Positions 17,319 through 27,100 of a stretch of DNA of 64,000 nucleotides are shown piece by piece. Source of the stretch: Clostridia bacterium (lineage in GTDB: Bacteria > Bacillota > Clostridia > TANB77 > CAG-508). Made by a program: the position numbers and the translations under genes. Position 1 is the first letter of the stretch. Every line of letters begins with the position of its first letter. A model generated the notes under the pieces. It had not been told where the DNA came from, did not search any database, and was given only the letters and a program-made list of their open reading frames with translations. The stretch lies in assembly GCA_017626365.1 (NCBI GenBank), contig JAGAIV010000039.1, forward strand, positions 1 through 64,000, written 5' to 3'.

Positions 17319-18099
17319 CTATTTTTGTTGCTTTTTCAACTTTATCATAAAAACAATTGCAAAAATAAATATCACTCCTGATACTATTTGCGAAATTCGA
17401 ATATTTCCTATCACTAGACTATCACTTCTTAATCCCTCAATAAAAAATCGAATGAAAGAATATAAAGTAAAATACCAAACTGTGATTTGTCCGCTATATT
17501 TTCTGTTTTGGGATAACTTGATTAATATGAAAAATATTATGAAGTCTGCTAATGACTCATAGAGAAAAGTTGGGTGTACATATTGTATATCTTCTCCTAT
17601 TTTAATTCCCATTTTCCATGGTAAATTTGTGATACTTCCATATGCTTCTCCATTTATAAAATTTCCCCATCTTCCTATTGCTTGTCCGAAGTGCTAAATA
17701 TGGAATTATATAATCTGCTAAATTTAAAAAGGAAATGTTTCTTTTTTTGCAAAATAGGTATGCAATGATTGCTCCACCAATGATTCCTCCATATATGGCA
17801 AGTCCACCATCTTTTATATTGATGATTCTTTCTAATGTTGTATAATAATCTAAGTTAAATAAAATATAATAAAGTCTTGCACAAAGGAAACTAATTGGTA
17901 TTAAAATAAGTGCTAAATCTATAATATCTTCGTAATAAATATTAAATTTTCCATTCTTTCTATAGTATGCATACATTGCAATCGCAATGCTTGATACAAT
18001 AAAAATAGCATACCAGTAGACAGGTATGTTACATACATAAAATGCTACTGGTTTAATTGTTAATCTTAAATTTAATAATGGAATGATGATTTCTTTCAT
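17319..18099 (-). CDS. lgt: Prolipoprotein diacylglyceryl transferase, interrupted by one CGG +1 shift site
   Basis: Lgt moves a diacylglyceryl group from phosphatidylglycerol to the lipobox cysteine of prolipoproteins in the membrane. This is the first step of lipoprotein maturation. Family landmarks are GGLAIYGGIIGG, then after correction ALGQAIGRWGNFINGEAYG and HPTFLYESL. The frame breaks at codon 138, a CGG (17686-17688). Skipping its C reads GGA CAA, placing the conserved glycine of LGQAIGR. The corrected length is 259 residues, normal for Lgt. Without the shift the protein loses its catalytic core. The gene directly follows yfmH on the minus strand with a 1-bp gap. Confidence 0.9.
17686..17688 (-). 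other. CGG +1 shift site in lgt (CTT CGGA)
   Basis: Zero-frame CGG at codon 138. C-skipping restores LALGQAIGRWGNF, the best-conserved signature of Lgt, with the CGG base triplet replaced by GGA glycine. Confidence 0.9.
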
Positions 18100-18100
18100 A

Positions 18101-19375
18101 TTATTTTCCTTTTACAATTGATACTACCATTTTATCTTTATTAAAAACTTCTTTTAAAATTTGCTCTGCATATGGAACAGTTACACTGTTATATTGTTCT
18201 ATATAATCAAAGCTATTAATTCCTTTAAAATAGTCAGATAGAAACATTCGTGCAATGTTTCCTACTTCGTTATATTCAGCAATATAATCTCCATAGATTT
18301 TCTTTTTTATTCTTTCAAAATGTTTGCTATCTAATCCACATTTTTGGTATTTTTCAATTTGTAATTTTAACATTTCTACTACTTTTTGTGGATTTTTTGC
18401 TACTCCTGTAATTAATACATGTGCATATTGTTTTGAAAATTCATAATCCAGTGATGGTTGTGCAATAATATCCCCATTATTATATAGTGTTTGGTATGCT
18501 TCTGAGCTTTTTCCTAATAACATATATAATAATATTTGAATCGCTATATGTTTTTTTACTATATCTTCATTTTGCATTGGTTTATCTTTGAATCCAATTG
18601 CAAAAATTGGCGTACTTACTTCCATAGTAATTGTTTTTTCGTTACTTACAATTTCTTCTTGTTCACAAGGATACAATCTTTCTACTTGTTTTTGGTTACT
18701 TGCTTTAGTAATTCTTTTTTTGATTTCTTCTAATATTTTTTCTGGTTCAAAATCTCCACAAACTACTAATAACATGTTTGATAAATCATAGAAATTGTTG
18801 TAAGATTTATATAAAATTTCTTTATTTATTTTTGAAATAGATTCGATACTTCCTGCAATATCAATATTAATTGGATTAGCTTTATACATTAGTTTTATGG
18901 CATTCATATACACTTGCCATTCCGGCTCATCATCATACATATTGATTTCTTGCCCAATAATTCCTTTTTCCTTTTCCACATTTTCATCTGTAAAATATGG
19001 ATTTTGTACATAGTTCATTAATTCATCTAATGCTTCATAAAAATTAGAAGTTGCTTCAAATAAATATGCTGTATGGTCGTTGGTAGTATAAGCATTAGCA
19101 TCAACGCCAAGGCTAGATAGAGCATCTAAACTATTGGTCCCATTTTCTTGTTCAAATAATTTATGTTCTAAGAAATGTGCTACTCCATCTGGAATTTGCA
19201 CTTCTTCTTCATCTTGCTTTATGATGAAATGATTATCGATAGAACCAAAATTAGTTCCCCAAATAACATATTTTTTTAAGGTATCTTTTTTCGGGATTAT
19301 CATAACAGTTAAGCCATTTTCTAATTTTTCTATATATAATTCTTCTTTTACTTTTAAGTTCTTAATGACTTGCAT
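18101..19375 (-). CDS. yfmH: M16-family zinc peptidase, YfmH type
   Basis: This 424-residue M16B peptidase carries the inverted zinc motif HFLEHKLFE (HxxEH, about residues 66-74) and a downstream glutamate region. It pairs with the next upstream gene, an M16 protein without the zinc motif, as in the yfmF-yfmH pair of Bacillus. These M16 pairs act as heterodimers with one active and one inactive chain. The two genes are 5 bp apart. Start ATG at 19375. Confidence 0.85.
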   Translation of the reverse strand: MQVIKNLKVKEELYIEKLENGLTVMIIPKKDTLKKYVIWGTNFGSIDNHFIIKQDEEEVQIPDGVAHFLEHKLFEQENGTNSLDALSSLGVDANAYTTNDHTAYLFEATSNFYEALDELMNYVQNPYFTDENVEKEKGIIGQEINMYDDEPEWQVYMNAIKLMYKANPINIDIAGSIESISKINKEILYKSYNNFYDLSNMLLVVCGDFEPEKILEEIKKRITKASNQKQVERLYPCEQEEIVSNEKTITMEVSTPIFAIGFKDKPMQNEDIVKKHIAIQILLYMLLGKSSEAYQTLYNNGDIIAQPSLDYEFSKQYAHVLITGVAKNPQKVVEMLKLQIEKYQKCGLDSKHFERIKKKIYGDYIAEYNEVGNIARMFLSDYFKGINSFDYIEQYNSVTVPYAEQILKEVFNKDKMVVSIVKGK

Positions 19376-19380
19376 AATGT

Positions 19381-20662
19381 TTATTCCTCCTTATCCTCAT
19401 CTTTTAGGAAATAGATTGTGTGCAAATTTGTATTTTTTGCTATTTGAACGACTTGATCTTTCGTGATTTTTTCTATTTTTTTCTTATATTCTTCTAATGT
19501 TACAACTTTTCCTGTAAATTCTTGACCAAAATAATAACTGATTTGAGTATCTTGCTCATCTGGTATGAAATCGATAGTAGCAATTATAGTGGTTTTCGCA
19601 TTATTTAAATCTTCTTCGGAAAATTCGCCATTTCTCATATCTTCTAATTGTTGTTTAATGATATCCTTAGCTTTTTGATAATTTTGTATTTCAATTCCAC
19701 AGCGAATAAAAATATTACTTTTTTGTCTTAGATAATTAGAACCTGCTGTATAGGCAAGGCTTGCTTTTTCTCTTACATTTTGGAATAGTCTTGAATTTGC
19801 TCCTCCTCCTAAAATCATGTTATATACAAGTGCTGTATATTTATCATCTGGATTTTCTTCCTTTATATTCAAACCGCATTACTAATTTTCCTTGTGTAAT
19901 ATTCATAGATTCCATTATTTCTTTTGGTTTTTCTTGATTTTCAATTGTTTCATTTTTCATAAAATCTATTTTTCTTTCTTTTAAGCCTTTAATTGATTCG
20001 TTTTCATAAATAATATTTTGAACATCTTTATTTTCTACTTTTCCAGAAACAAAAATATCAATTTTTGCTGTTTGTAAGATTTGTTGATAAGTATTATATA
20101 ATTCTTTTTCATCAATAGCTTCTATGTCTTCTACATATCCATATTTATATAATCCATAAGGTTTGTTCTGATACATTTCTTCAATGCAACGGTCTAAGGC
20201 ATATCTTGCTTTGTTATCGATTTTTCTTTCAATGATTTGTTTTAAATTTTCTTTTTCCATTTTTACATATTCTTCTTTAAAAACTCCATTTTGAACCAGT
20301 GGATGAAAAACTATATCACTTAACATATCAATTGCTGATTTTAATATTTCTTCTTTTTGTGGTAAAAATTCTTCATTGATGGTTTCCAAATAAAATTTTA
20401 ATATATGATTATCCCCCATTTTTTCAATTCCACAATCAAAAGAAGCTCCATACATTTCTTCTAGAGCAATGCTTATTTCTTCTATAGTTGGATATTTCAT
20501 ACTTCCTCTTCTTAAAACTGCTGAAACCAATGCTTCTTTTGTTACGTTTTCTCTTGTAAGAGGTAGAGTTAAAAATATGGATATTAAATTCGTTTTAAAT
20601 TTATTGGTTTGTATCACATGAAGGTTAATTCCTTCTTTGATTTGATTTTTCTGGTAATCCAT
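19381..20662 (-). CDS. yfmF: M16-family peptidase-like protein (YfmF type), interrupted by one CGG +1 shift site
   Basis: M16-fold partner of the zinc peptidase encoded immediately downstream. The N-terminal domain lacks HxxEH and so is probably the non-catalytic chain. The gene appears as two overlapping frames joined at codon 263, a CGG at 19874-19876. Skipping the C gives KLVMGLNIKEENPDDKY, the strand that opens the C-terminal M16 domain, followed by the GGGANSRLFQNVREK signature. The corrected product has 426 residues, matching the 424 of its partner. Start ATG at 20662 follows AAGGAG. Confidence 0.88.
19874..19876 (-). other. CGG +1 shift site in yfmF (ATG CGGT)
   Basis: Zero-frame CGG at codon 263 after ATG. 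Skipping the C reads GGT TTG and restores LVMGLNI, a typical M16 beta strand. Confidence 0.88.
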
Positions 20663-20743
20663 AATGTCTCCTTTCTTGTTTTTTATTTATATATGTAGTA
20701 TATAACATTTTGGTAATATTATACAATAGGTTTTTATATTTTT

Positions 20744-20891
20744 AGAACCCCCAGTCCGCTTCGCGCCCAGCCCCCTTAACTAAAGGGGCCTTTACTCTAC
20801 TGTTTTAGACTAGCATAATTTATTATGAAAAATAGAGGAAAGCCTCCTTTACTTAAGGGAGGTGGCTTGCGAAGCAAGACGGAGGGTTCTT
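20744..20891. repeat. Imperfect inverted-repeat element (REP/MITE-like)
   Basis: Two arms of about 55 bases face each other. The left arm starts AGAACCCCCAGTCCGCTTCG. The right arm ends in the matching GACGGAGGGTTCT and contains CTTAAGGGAGG. The element is far richer in G+C than its surroundings and lies between yfmF and yqeY. No open reading frame is inside. The sequence style resembles dispersed inverted-repeat elements of gut Firmicutes, but only one copy is in this window. Confidence 0.65.
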
Positions 20892-20915
20892 ACGAATTTT
20901 TTATATAGCTATGTT

Positions 20916-21356
20916 TTAACCTAATAATTCTTTTACAACTTCGTTAATGGTTTTTCCTTCTGCTGATGCTCCCATTTTGGCTTTTGATTCTTTCATGATA
21001 ACTCCCATGTCTTTCATGGAAGTTGCTCCTGTTTGTTCAATGATTTGTTTTACAATTTCGGTAATTTCTTCTTTAGAAAGTTGTTTTGGTAAATATGTTG
21101 CTAATATTTCAATTTCTTTTTCTACTTGTGAAATCAAGTCTTCTCTTCCACTTTTTTTATAATCATCTAACGAGTCTTTTCTTTTTTTGGATTCTTTGGC
21201 AATAATTTCTAGAACTTGATTATCATCTAAAGTAACCCCTTTGTCTTTTTCCACTTGTAAAATAGCTGCTCTTACCATTTGTACTGTATTTTTCTTAATT
21301 TCATCTTTTTCTTTCATTGCAGTTTTTAAATCCTCTAATAATTTTTCTTTTAACAT
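20916..21356 (-). CDS. yqeY: YqeY/GatB-tail family protein
   Basis: This 146-residue YqeY-family protein shares a helical domain with the tail of the GatB amidotransferase subunit, which binds tRNA there. Typical segments are VRAAILQVEKDKG, SLDDYKKSGR and the C-terminal MGASAEGKTINEVVKELLG. The family often sits next to rpsU, which lies 1.5 kb upstream here. Start ATG at 21356 follows AAAGGAGG; a longer in-frame extension to 21398 lacks a ribosome binding site. Confidence 0.85.
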   Translation of the reverse strand: MLKEKLLEDLKTAMKEKDEIKKNTVQMVRAAILQVEKDKGVTLDDNQVLEIIAKESKKRKDSLDDYKKSGREDLISQVEKEIEILATYLPKQLSKEEITEIVKQIIEQTGATSMKDMGVIMKESKAKMGASAEGKTINEVVKELLG

Positions 21357-21375
21357 ATTTTTTCCTCCTTTATTT

Positions 21376-22812
21376 TTATGGAATTTGATAGATTTCAAAT
21401 TCCTCTATTTCTCCTATTTTTGTATAATTTTCTTTTATGTAATCAGTTATTTTTTTAGATTCTTGCCAATAATTTTCTTTAGTTAATAGGATTTGATATC
21501 CGCCCTTGCTTTTTACATCTTCTAGCATTTTTTCTTCTCCGCCATATCCTAAATTTCCTAAAAACGGTAAGTCCATTGCTCCATTATTTCGTTTTTCGTC
21601 AATATTGTATAGTGCTGCTTCTTTTGAAAAAATGATTACTTTTTCTTTATTTTCTTTTATGTATTGATTCACATTGTTAATTTTTTTGTTTGTTTCTTCT
21701 GATACAAAAACGCCATAGTACGGATTTTGGTAATTTGTCATAAATGGATTATTTTTTATGATTATAATTCCTGATTTTAATCCTAATAATGTAAATATCA
21801 ATACCATGAACCCAATTACGATATTCATTCTTTTCGTTGTTAGGAAGTTTCCTATTACAATATCTGCTAAATACATAAGAAATACTACTAGCACTAATAT
21901 TGCAAGCATCGTATGGAATGCGTTTATAATTGGATATATTATAAGTAACATAGGAATTCCTATACATAAAAATATGCTTATATTTCTTTTTTGCTCCTCA
22001 TTTGCTATTTTCTTTTGAATAAAAACAGCACAAATGATTGTAATAATTGCTACTGTAAGGTGAACCATACACATAATTTCGATTGCTACATTGTTACTTC
22101 CAAATTCTCCAATTCCTAAAAATGCATAATTGATAAAATCAATTAGATTTCCATTAATAAAAAAGATTCCTAGCGTTAATAAGGATAATACTATTACGAT
22201 TGCGATTTGTTTTAAGATATCTAGGTACTTTTGATTGTCTTTTTTTCGCATGAACCATTGCATAAAAATGCTTCCAATACAATAGTATGCTCCTATATTT
22301 TGTTTTGTAAATATTATTAAATACATCACGATACCATTGAGTAAGATGAATTGTTTTGTATTAGGTTGATATTTTAATGAAATATAAACTCCTAATAAAA
22401 CAAAAGTAAGTGCTAATGTATTATAATTTGCTCCTCCTGTTATAATGGTATAGATAAAATAATGTACAATAAGTGTATACATGAATGCTCTTCTTTTTTC
22501 TATTTTTACCTGTTTTAAGATGTTATATACGATTAAAATCATTGTAGAATAAATACACACATCAAATAATCGATAAATAAAATAATTTGCTCCTAATATC
22601 TTAAAAAGAATTTCTCCTATTAAAAAAAAGATTGGTGTTATAATAACATTGGCATCTTGATAAATTGTATAACCATTTACCATTTTATAAATGTTTTGAA
22701 AATTCCATAGTTCATCTTCTGCAGACACAGGAACCTGAAATATTATCACGGCTGAAAATATTGCAATTCCTATCCAGACTAATAAATTATCGTATTTTTT
22801 TATTTTTTCCAT
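21376..22812 (-). CDS. Polytopic membrane protein, GT-C glycosyltransferase-like
   Basis: This 478-residue protein has about ten or more transmembrane helices and a soluble C-terminal tail of about 90 residues. The first extracytoplasmic loop contains an acidic AEDELWNFQN motif just after helix 1. That is where GT-C lipid-linked sugar transferases keep their catalytic Asp/Glu. I infer a glycan-transfer role but cannot name a substrate. Start ATG at 22812. The short gap to yqeY (19 bp) suggests co-transcription. Confidence 0.6.
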   Translation of the reverse strand: MEKIKKYDNLLVWIGIAIFSAVIIFQVPVSAEDELWNFQNIYKMVNGYTIYQDANVIITPIFFLIGEILFKILGANYFIYRLFDVCIYSTMILIVYNILKQVKIEKRRAFMYTLIVHYFIYTIITGGANYNTLALTFVLLGVYISLKYQPNTKQFILLNGIVMYLIIFTKQNIGAYYCIGSIFMQWFMRKKDNQKYLDILKQIAIVIVLSLLTLGIFFINGNLIDFINYAFLGIGEFGSNNVAIEIMCMVHLTVAIITIICAVFIQKKIANEEQKRNISIFLCIGIPMLLIIYPIINAFHTMLAILVLVVFLMYLADIVIGNFLTTKRMNIVIGFMVLIFTLLGLKSGIIIIKNNPFMTNYQNPYYGVFVSEETNKKINNVNQYIKENKEKVIIFSKEAALYNIDEKRNNGAMDLPFLGNLGYGGEEKMLEDVKSKGGYQILLTKENYWQESKKITDYIKENYTKIGEIEEFEIYQIP

Positions 22813-22829
22813 ATTTTTTCCTTTTTTAA

Positions 22830-22866
22830 AGGCGCTTTCCTAGAAAGGAAAAACGCCTCTTTTTTA
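22830..22866. terminator. Hairpin downstream of rpsU
   Basis: AGGCG and CGCCT arms with an inner TTTCC/GGAAA pairing form a stem between rpsU and the GT-C gene. The T tract is on the plus-strand side. Confidence 0.55.
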
Positions 22867-22878
22867 TGTACTATTTTA

Positions 22879-23049
22879 TTAAAATTTTCTTTTTCTTGCA
22901 GCCTCTGATTTTTTCTTTCTTTTTACACTAGGTTTTTCGTAATGTTCTCTTTTACGTACCTCTTGTAAAACTCCATTTCTGGCACATTGTCTTTTAAATC
23001 TCTTTAAAGCATCTTCTATATTTCCATTATTAACTTTTACCTCTGACAT
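22879..23049 (-). CDS. rpsU: 30S ribosomal protein S21
   Basis: A basic 56-residue protein beginning [10 protein letters not shown] with [16 protein letters not shown] and a Lys/Arg-rich tail ([16 protein letters not shown]). This is the classic S21 layout, at the usual length of about 57 residues. The start is the ATG at 23049, preceded by GGAGGGG; an upstream in-frame ATG at 23109 would add 20 residues not found in the family. S21 sits on the small subunit near the anti-Shine-Dalgarno region and helps initiation. Confidence 0.95.
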   Translation of the reverse strand: MSEVKVNNGNIEDALKRFKRQCARNGVLQEVRKREHYEKPSVKRKKKSEAARKRKF

Positions 23050-23193
23050 TTTGTTCCCCTCCTTCCAGTGTTTCGCAAGTGTATGTAATTTTAAGGGTTT
23101 GTAATTCATTTTTTTGTTTTCTTTTTTCCCTATTTATAATACGAGTATTATTATAACCGACTTTGAGCAAAATTGTCAATACTTTGTAGGAAT

Positions 23194-24138
23194 TTAATAT
23201 ATTTTAAATAATTCTCCTAAAGGTCGTGCTTCGTTAATTCTTTTGATTGCTTCGGCAAACAATGGTGCCATTGATAATACTTTTATCTTATCAATTTGTT
23301 TTTCTTTTGGTAATGGAATTGTATCGGTTATTACCAATTCTTTAATTGGAGAATTTTGTATTCTTTCAATTGCTGGACCAGATAGCACTCCATGAGTACA
23401 TCCTGCATAGATTTCTCTTGCTCCAAATTTTTCTAGAATTTTTGCTGTTTCTATCATAGAACCTGCAGTATCTACTTCATCATCGAATATAATAGCTTGT
23501 TTATCTTTTACATCTCCAATAACTGTACTTGCAATAGCTCTATCATCATTTCCAGCTCTTCTTTTATCAATTAATGCAATAGGACATCCAAAATATTCTG
23601 AATATTTATATGCTTTTTTAGAACTTCCTGCATCGGTTGCTACAATTACCATATCCTTTAAATTTTTCTCTTTAAAATAGGTTTGTAATAAATTTTGTGC
23701 TGATAATCGATCGCAGTTAATTCTAAAATATGCTTGTATAGCTGGATTGTGTAAATCACAGGTAATAACCCTATCTGCTCCAGCAGCTTCTATTAGTTGT
23801 GCCATTAACTTAGCGGTTACTGGGACACGTGGTTGGTCTTTTTTATCAGATCTTGAATAAATAAAGTATGGTAGTACAACATTAATTCTTCTAGCAGATG
23901 CTCGTTTAGCAGCATCAATGGTGATTAATAGTTCCATTACTCTTTCGTTTACTGGTGGTTCGGTAGTTTGTACAATATATACATCTTGTTCTCTAACAGT
24001 TTCTAAAATTTGTACAAAATTATTGTCATTTTTAAATTTAATAGAACTAATTTGTCCCATTGGTAAACCTAGACAATCGCAAATGTCTTTTGTAAATTTT
24101 TCTGCTGATTTACAAGCAAAAATTTTAATGTTTTCCAT
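23194..24138 (-). CDS. prs: Ribose-phosphate pyrophosphokinase
   Basis: Makes PRPP from ribose 5-phosphate and ATP for nucleotide, His and Trp synthesis in the cytosol. The 314-residue length fits class I enzymes. Landmarks are YFIYSRSDKKDQPRVPVTAK, the ribose/PRPP loop AIIFDDEVDTAGSM, and VTDTIPL near the C-terminus. It supplies the PRPP used by the pyrE product encoded 27 kb away. Start ATG at 24138. A long hairpin lies upstream (24232-24307). Confidence 0.95.
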   Translation of the reverse strand: MENIKIFACKSAEKFTKDICDCLGLPMGQISSIKFKNDNNFVQILETVREQDVYIVQTTEPPVNERVMELLITIDAAKRASARRINVVLPYFIYSRSDKKDQPRVPVTAKLMAQLIEAAGADRVITCDLHNPAIQAYFRINCDRLSAQNLLQTYFKEKNLKDMVIVATDAGSSKKAYKYSEYFGCPIALIDKRRAGNDDRAIASTVIGDVKDKQAIIFDDEVDTAGSMIETAKILEKFGAREIYAGCTHGVLSGPAIERIQNSPIKELVITDTIPLPKEKQIDKIKVLSMAPLFAEAIKRINEARPLGELFKIY

Positions 24139-24231
24139 AAATTTTACCCCTTTTTCTTTTATTTTTTTACTACGACAATTATATCTTTCTTTTTCTATTT
24201 TGTACAGATTTTTTTTATATTTTGTAGAAAA

Positions 24232-24307
24232 AAGATGATTTAAGGGACGGGGTAAAAATCACCTTTTTATAAAAGGATAATTTTTACCCCGTCCCTTAAA
24301 TCATCTT
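24232..24307. terminator. Very long perfect hairpin overlapping the nrdG stop codon
   Basis: Perfect 28-bp arms (24232-24259 and 24280-24307) enclose a nested CCTTTT/AAAAGG pair. The core AAGGGACGGGGT is G-rich in an AT-rich genome. It can terminate nrdG, but its length suggests a mobile palindromic repeat that was co-opted. Confidence 0.75.
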
Positions 24308-24854
24308 AATTTGCTTTTTTGTTTTCTTCGTCTTCTAAGTCTGCCCAAATAATTTTGTTTTCTTTTACACTTTTTTGTACATCTATTAATCTTTGATTTT
24401 CAGAACCTCTGAATTTTAAGGATGGATTTTTCTTTTCTAATTCAAATTTTCCATCTACTATGACATCTATGTCTGAAATTAATTCTTTTGTTTCATCCCA
24501 CGTGCCATACATTTTTCCCATAACATCTTTTTCGAAATCAAATCCGGTATAGCACCAAATGGTTTTGTTTGGAAATTTTTCTTTTACTTGTCTTACTAGT
24601 GGTAACAAACCTTTTTGATTTTGATATTCTAATGGTTCTCCACCAAGTAGAGATAATCCTTCGATATAGTCGTGGTCTAGGTCTTTTAAAACCTTATCTA
24701 TTGTTTCTTGTGTGAATTGTTCTCCATAATCAAAGTTCCAAGCTACTTCATTGAAACATCCTTTGCAGTGATGATTGCATCCACTTACAAATACGCTTAC
24801 TCTTACTCCTGGACCATTTGCTACATCACATTCTTTTATTGTTGCATAATGCAT
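24306..24854 (-). CDS. nrdG: Anaerobic ribonucleotide reductase activating protein
   Basis: Radical SAM enzyme that installs the glycyl radical on NrdD. The CNHHCKGC motif (CxxxCxxC) near residue 28 binds the 4Fe-4S cluster, and LLGGEPL is a typical SAM-side motif. The start is the ATG at 24854 (MHYATIKECD), preceded by AAGGAG, giving 182 residues. The longer 5' extension would run through the GC-rich palindrome. It follows nrdD by 62 bp. Confidence 0.92.
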   Translation of the reverse strand: MHYATIKECDVANGPGVRVSVFVSGCNHHCKGCFNEVAWNFDYGEQFTQETIDKVLKDLDHDYIEGLSLLGGEPLEYQNQKGLLPLVRQVKEKFPNKTIWCYTGFDFEKDVMGKMYGTWDETKELISDIDVIVDGKFELEKKNPSLKFRGSENQRLIDVQKSVKENKIIWADLEDEENKKAN

Positions 24855-24878
24855 TGTTACCATCTCCTTGTATTTTAC

Positions 24879-24900
24879 GGGTCGACGTGGACGTCGACCC
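24879..24900. promoter_or_regulatory. GC-rich 10-bp palindrome between nrdD and nrdG
   Basis: GGGTCGACGT and ACGTCGACCC around two G bases, lying about 25 bases upstream of the nrdG start. It stands out by composition. In the nrdD-nrdG transcript it would fold into a hairpin and could set mRNA stability or the NrdD:NrdG ratio. Confidence 0.6.
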
Positions 24901-24916
24901 ATACATATATTCATCA

Positions 24917-27043
24917 TTATAAATGTAATACTCTTGATTTAATTTCTTTTGTTTTTCCTTCATTCCAGAAATTTTCTCCTAGGTATCCACAAGTTCTTCT
25001 TGTTACGTTCATTTTGCTATGGTCTTTATTTCCACATTGTGGACATTCCCATTCGTTGTTTTCATTGATGATAATTTCTCCATCAAATCCACATACATGG
25101 CAATAGTCAGATTTTGTATTAAATTCTGCATACTGAATATTATCATATATGAATTTAACAACTTCTTCAAGTGCTTTTAAGTTATTTCTCATATTTGGTA
25201 TTTCAATATATGAAATTGAACCTCCTGATGATATTTTTTGGAATTCACTTTCAAATGCAAGTTTTTGGAATCCATCAATTTTTTCTCTAACATCAACATG
25301 ATAGGAGTTTGTGTAGTATCCTTTATCTGTGATATCTTTGATTTCTCCGAATTTTTCTTTATCGATTCTTGCAAAACGATAGCATAAACTTTCTGCTGGT
25401 GTTCCGTATAAAGCAAATCCAATTCCTGTTTCTGCTTTCCATTTATCGGTTGCTGCTCTTAAGTAATTCATTAGTTTAAGTGCAAAATCATGTCCTTCTG
25501 GAGTCGTATGAGAAACGCCTTTCATTAGTTTTGTTACTTCATAAATTCCAATGTATCCTAGAGACATAGTTGAATATCCACCTTTTAATAATGGGTCAAT
25601 TTTTTCTCCAGATTTTAGACGAGCAATTGCTCCATATTTCCAATGAATTGGGCTTGTATCTGATGTGGTTCCAAGTAATGCATAGTGTCTGCACATTAAA
25701 GCTTCTTTACAAATTTCTAGTCTTTCATCTAATAATTTCCAGAATTTTTCTTCATTTCCATTCGCAATAATTCCAATTTGAGGTAAGTTAATACTAACAA
25801 CCCCTTGATTGAATCTTCCTTCAAATTTGTATTTTCCATTTTCATCTTTCCATGGAGATAAGAAGCTTCTACATCCCATTGGGCTAAATACGTTTCCTTC
25901 ATAGTTTTCGCGCATTTTTTTAGCAGATATATAGTCTGGATACATTCTCTTACTAGAACATTTTACAGCTAGTCTTGTTAAGTAATCGTATTTTCCACCT
26001 GTTAGATTGTTATGTTCATATAGTACATATACTAATTTTGGGAATGCTGGTGTTACATATACACCTTTTTCATTTTTAATTCCTTGATATCTTTGTCTTA
26101 AGATTTCTTCGATAATCATTGCATTTTCTTCAATGTATTCGTCATCTTCTTCTAAGTTTAAGAATAATGTAACGAAAGGAGATTGTCCATTTGTTGTCAT
26201 TAATGTGTTGATTTGGTATTGAATAGTTTGAACACCTGCTGAAAGTTCTGTTTTTACTCTTTGTTCTACCATATCATCAATAATTTCTTGTGGTAATTTA
26301 CCTTTATAATTTTCTTCTAATTCTTTTTGGAATTTGTTTTTACTTTTTCTTAAATATTTTCCTAAATGTTTTAGGTCAACACTTTGTCCACCATATTGGT
26401 TACTTGCAACTGCTGCAATAATTTGTGTAGATACTGTACATGCTACTTGGAAACTTTTTGGACTTTCTATTAGTTTTCCATTCATAACAGTTCCGTTATC
26501 TAACATATCTCCTATATTAATTAAACAACAGTTAAAAATTGGTTGTAAGAAATAGTCTGCATCATGGAAGTGTAGCACTCCATCTTCATGTGCTTTTGAT
26601 ATTTTTTCAGGAAGTAGAATTCTTTTAGTTAAATCTTTTGAAACTTCTCCTGCTATATAATCTCTTTGTGTAGAGGCAAGGACCGCATTTTTATTTGAGT
26701 TTTCTTCTAGTAATTCTTTATTTTGATTTTTGATTAGTCCTAAAATAGACTCATCTGTCGTATTTTGTTTACGAACTAGCATTCTTGTATAACGATATAC
26801 AATATATTTCTTAGCAAGTTCAAATCTTTCATGTTCCATTAATTGTTCTTCAATAATATCTTGAATATCTTCTACTAAGATTCTTTTTTTATCTAAATCT
26901 TGAATATATTGAATGATTTCATCAATTTCTTCTTTAGTAGCCCTTTCTTTTGGTCTTACTTCTTTGTTTGCTTTTTCAATTGCAGTAACGATTTTATCTC
27001 TATTATAATCAACTGCTCTTCCATCTCTTTTAATAACTTTCAT
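24917..27043 (-). CDS. nrdD: Anaerobic ribonucleoside-triphosphate reductase, class III
   Basis: Oxygen-sensitive glycyl-radical enzyme that makes deoxyribonucleotides. The 708-residue chain has an N-terminal ATP-cone (about residues 1-95, starting KVIKRDGRAVDYNRDKI) and a large catalytic barrel. A zinc site has CHVCGFDGE and CPQCGN, and the glycyl-radical loop RRTCGYLGENFW is near the C-terminus. Start ATG at 27043 follows GGGGGAGG. The paired activase gene lies downstream. A 16-bp palindrome in its promoter region and a divergent CRP/FNR-type regulator suggest transcriptional control. Confidence 0.96.
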   Translation of the reverse strand: MKVIKRDGRAVDYNRDKIVTAIEKANKEVRPKERATKEEIDEIIQYIQDLDKKRILVEDIQDIIEEQLMEHERFELAKKYIVYRYTRMLVRKQNTTDESILGLIKNQNKELLEENSNKNAVLASTQRDYIAGEVSKDLTKRILLPEKISKAHEDGVLHFHDADYFLQPIFNCCLINIGDMLDNGTVMNGKLIESPKSFQVACTVSTQIIAAVASNQYGGQSVDLKHLGKYLRKSKNKFQKELEENYKGKLPQEIIDDMVEQRVKTELSAGVQTIQYQINTLMTTNGQSPFVTLFLNLEEDDEYIEENAMIIEEILRQRYQGIKNEKGVYVTPAFPKLVYVLYEHNNLTGGKYDYLTRLAVKCSSKRMYPDYISAKKMRENYEGNVFSPMGCRSFLSPWKDENGKYKFEGRFNQGVVSINLPQIGIIANGNEEKFWKLLDERLEICKEALMCRHYALLGTTSDTSPIHWKYGAIARLKSGEKIDPLLKGGYSTMSLGYIGIYEVTKLMKGVSHTTPEGHDFALKLMNYLRAATDKWKAETGIGFALYGTPAESLCYRFARIDKEKFGEIKDITDKGYYTNSYHVDVREKIDGFQKLAFESEFQKISSGGSISYIEIPNMRNNLKALEEVVKFIYDNIQYAEFNTKSDYCHVCGFDGEIIINENNEWECPQCGNKDHSKMNVTRRTCGYLGENFWNEGKTKEIKSRVLHL

Positions 27044-27100
27044 AGCTTTTCCTCCCCCTTATGTTTATGCATTTATTATATCGTAACTTTTTTTATTTTC

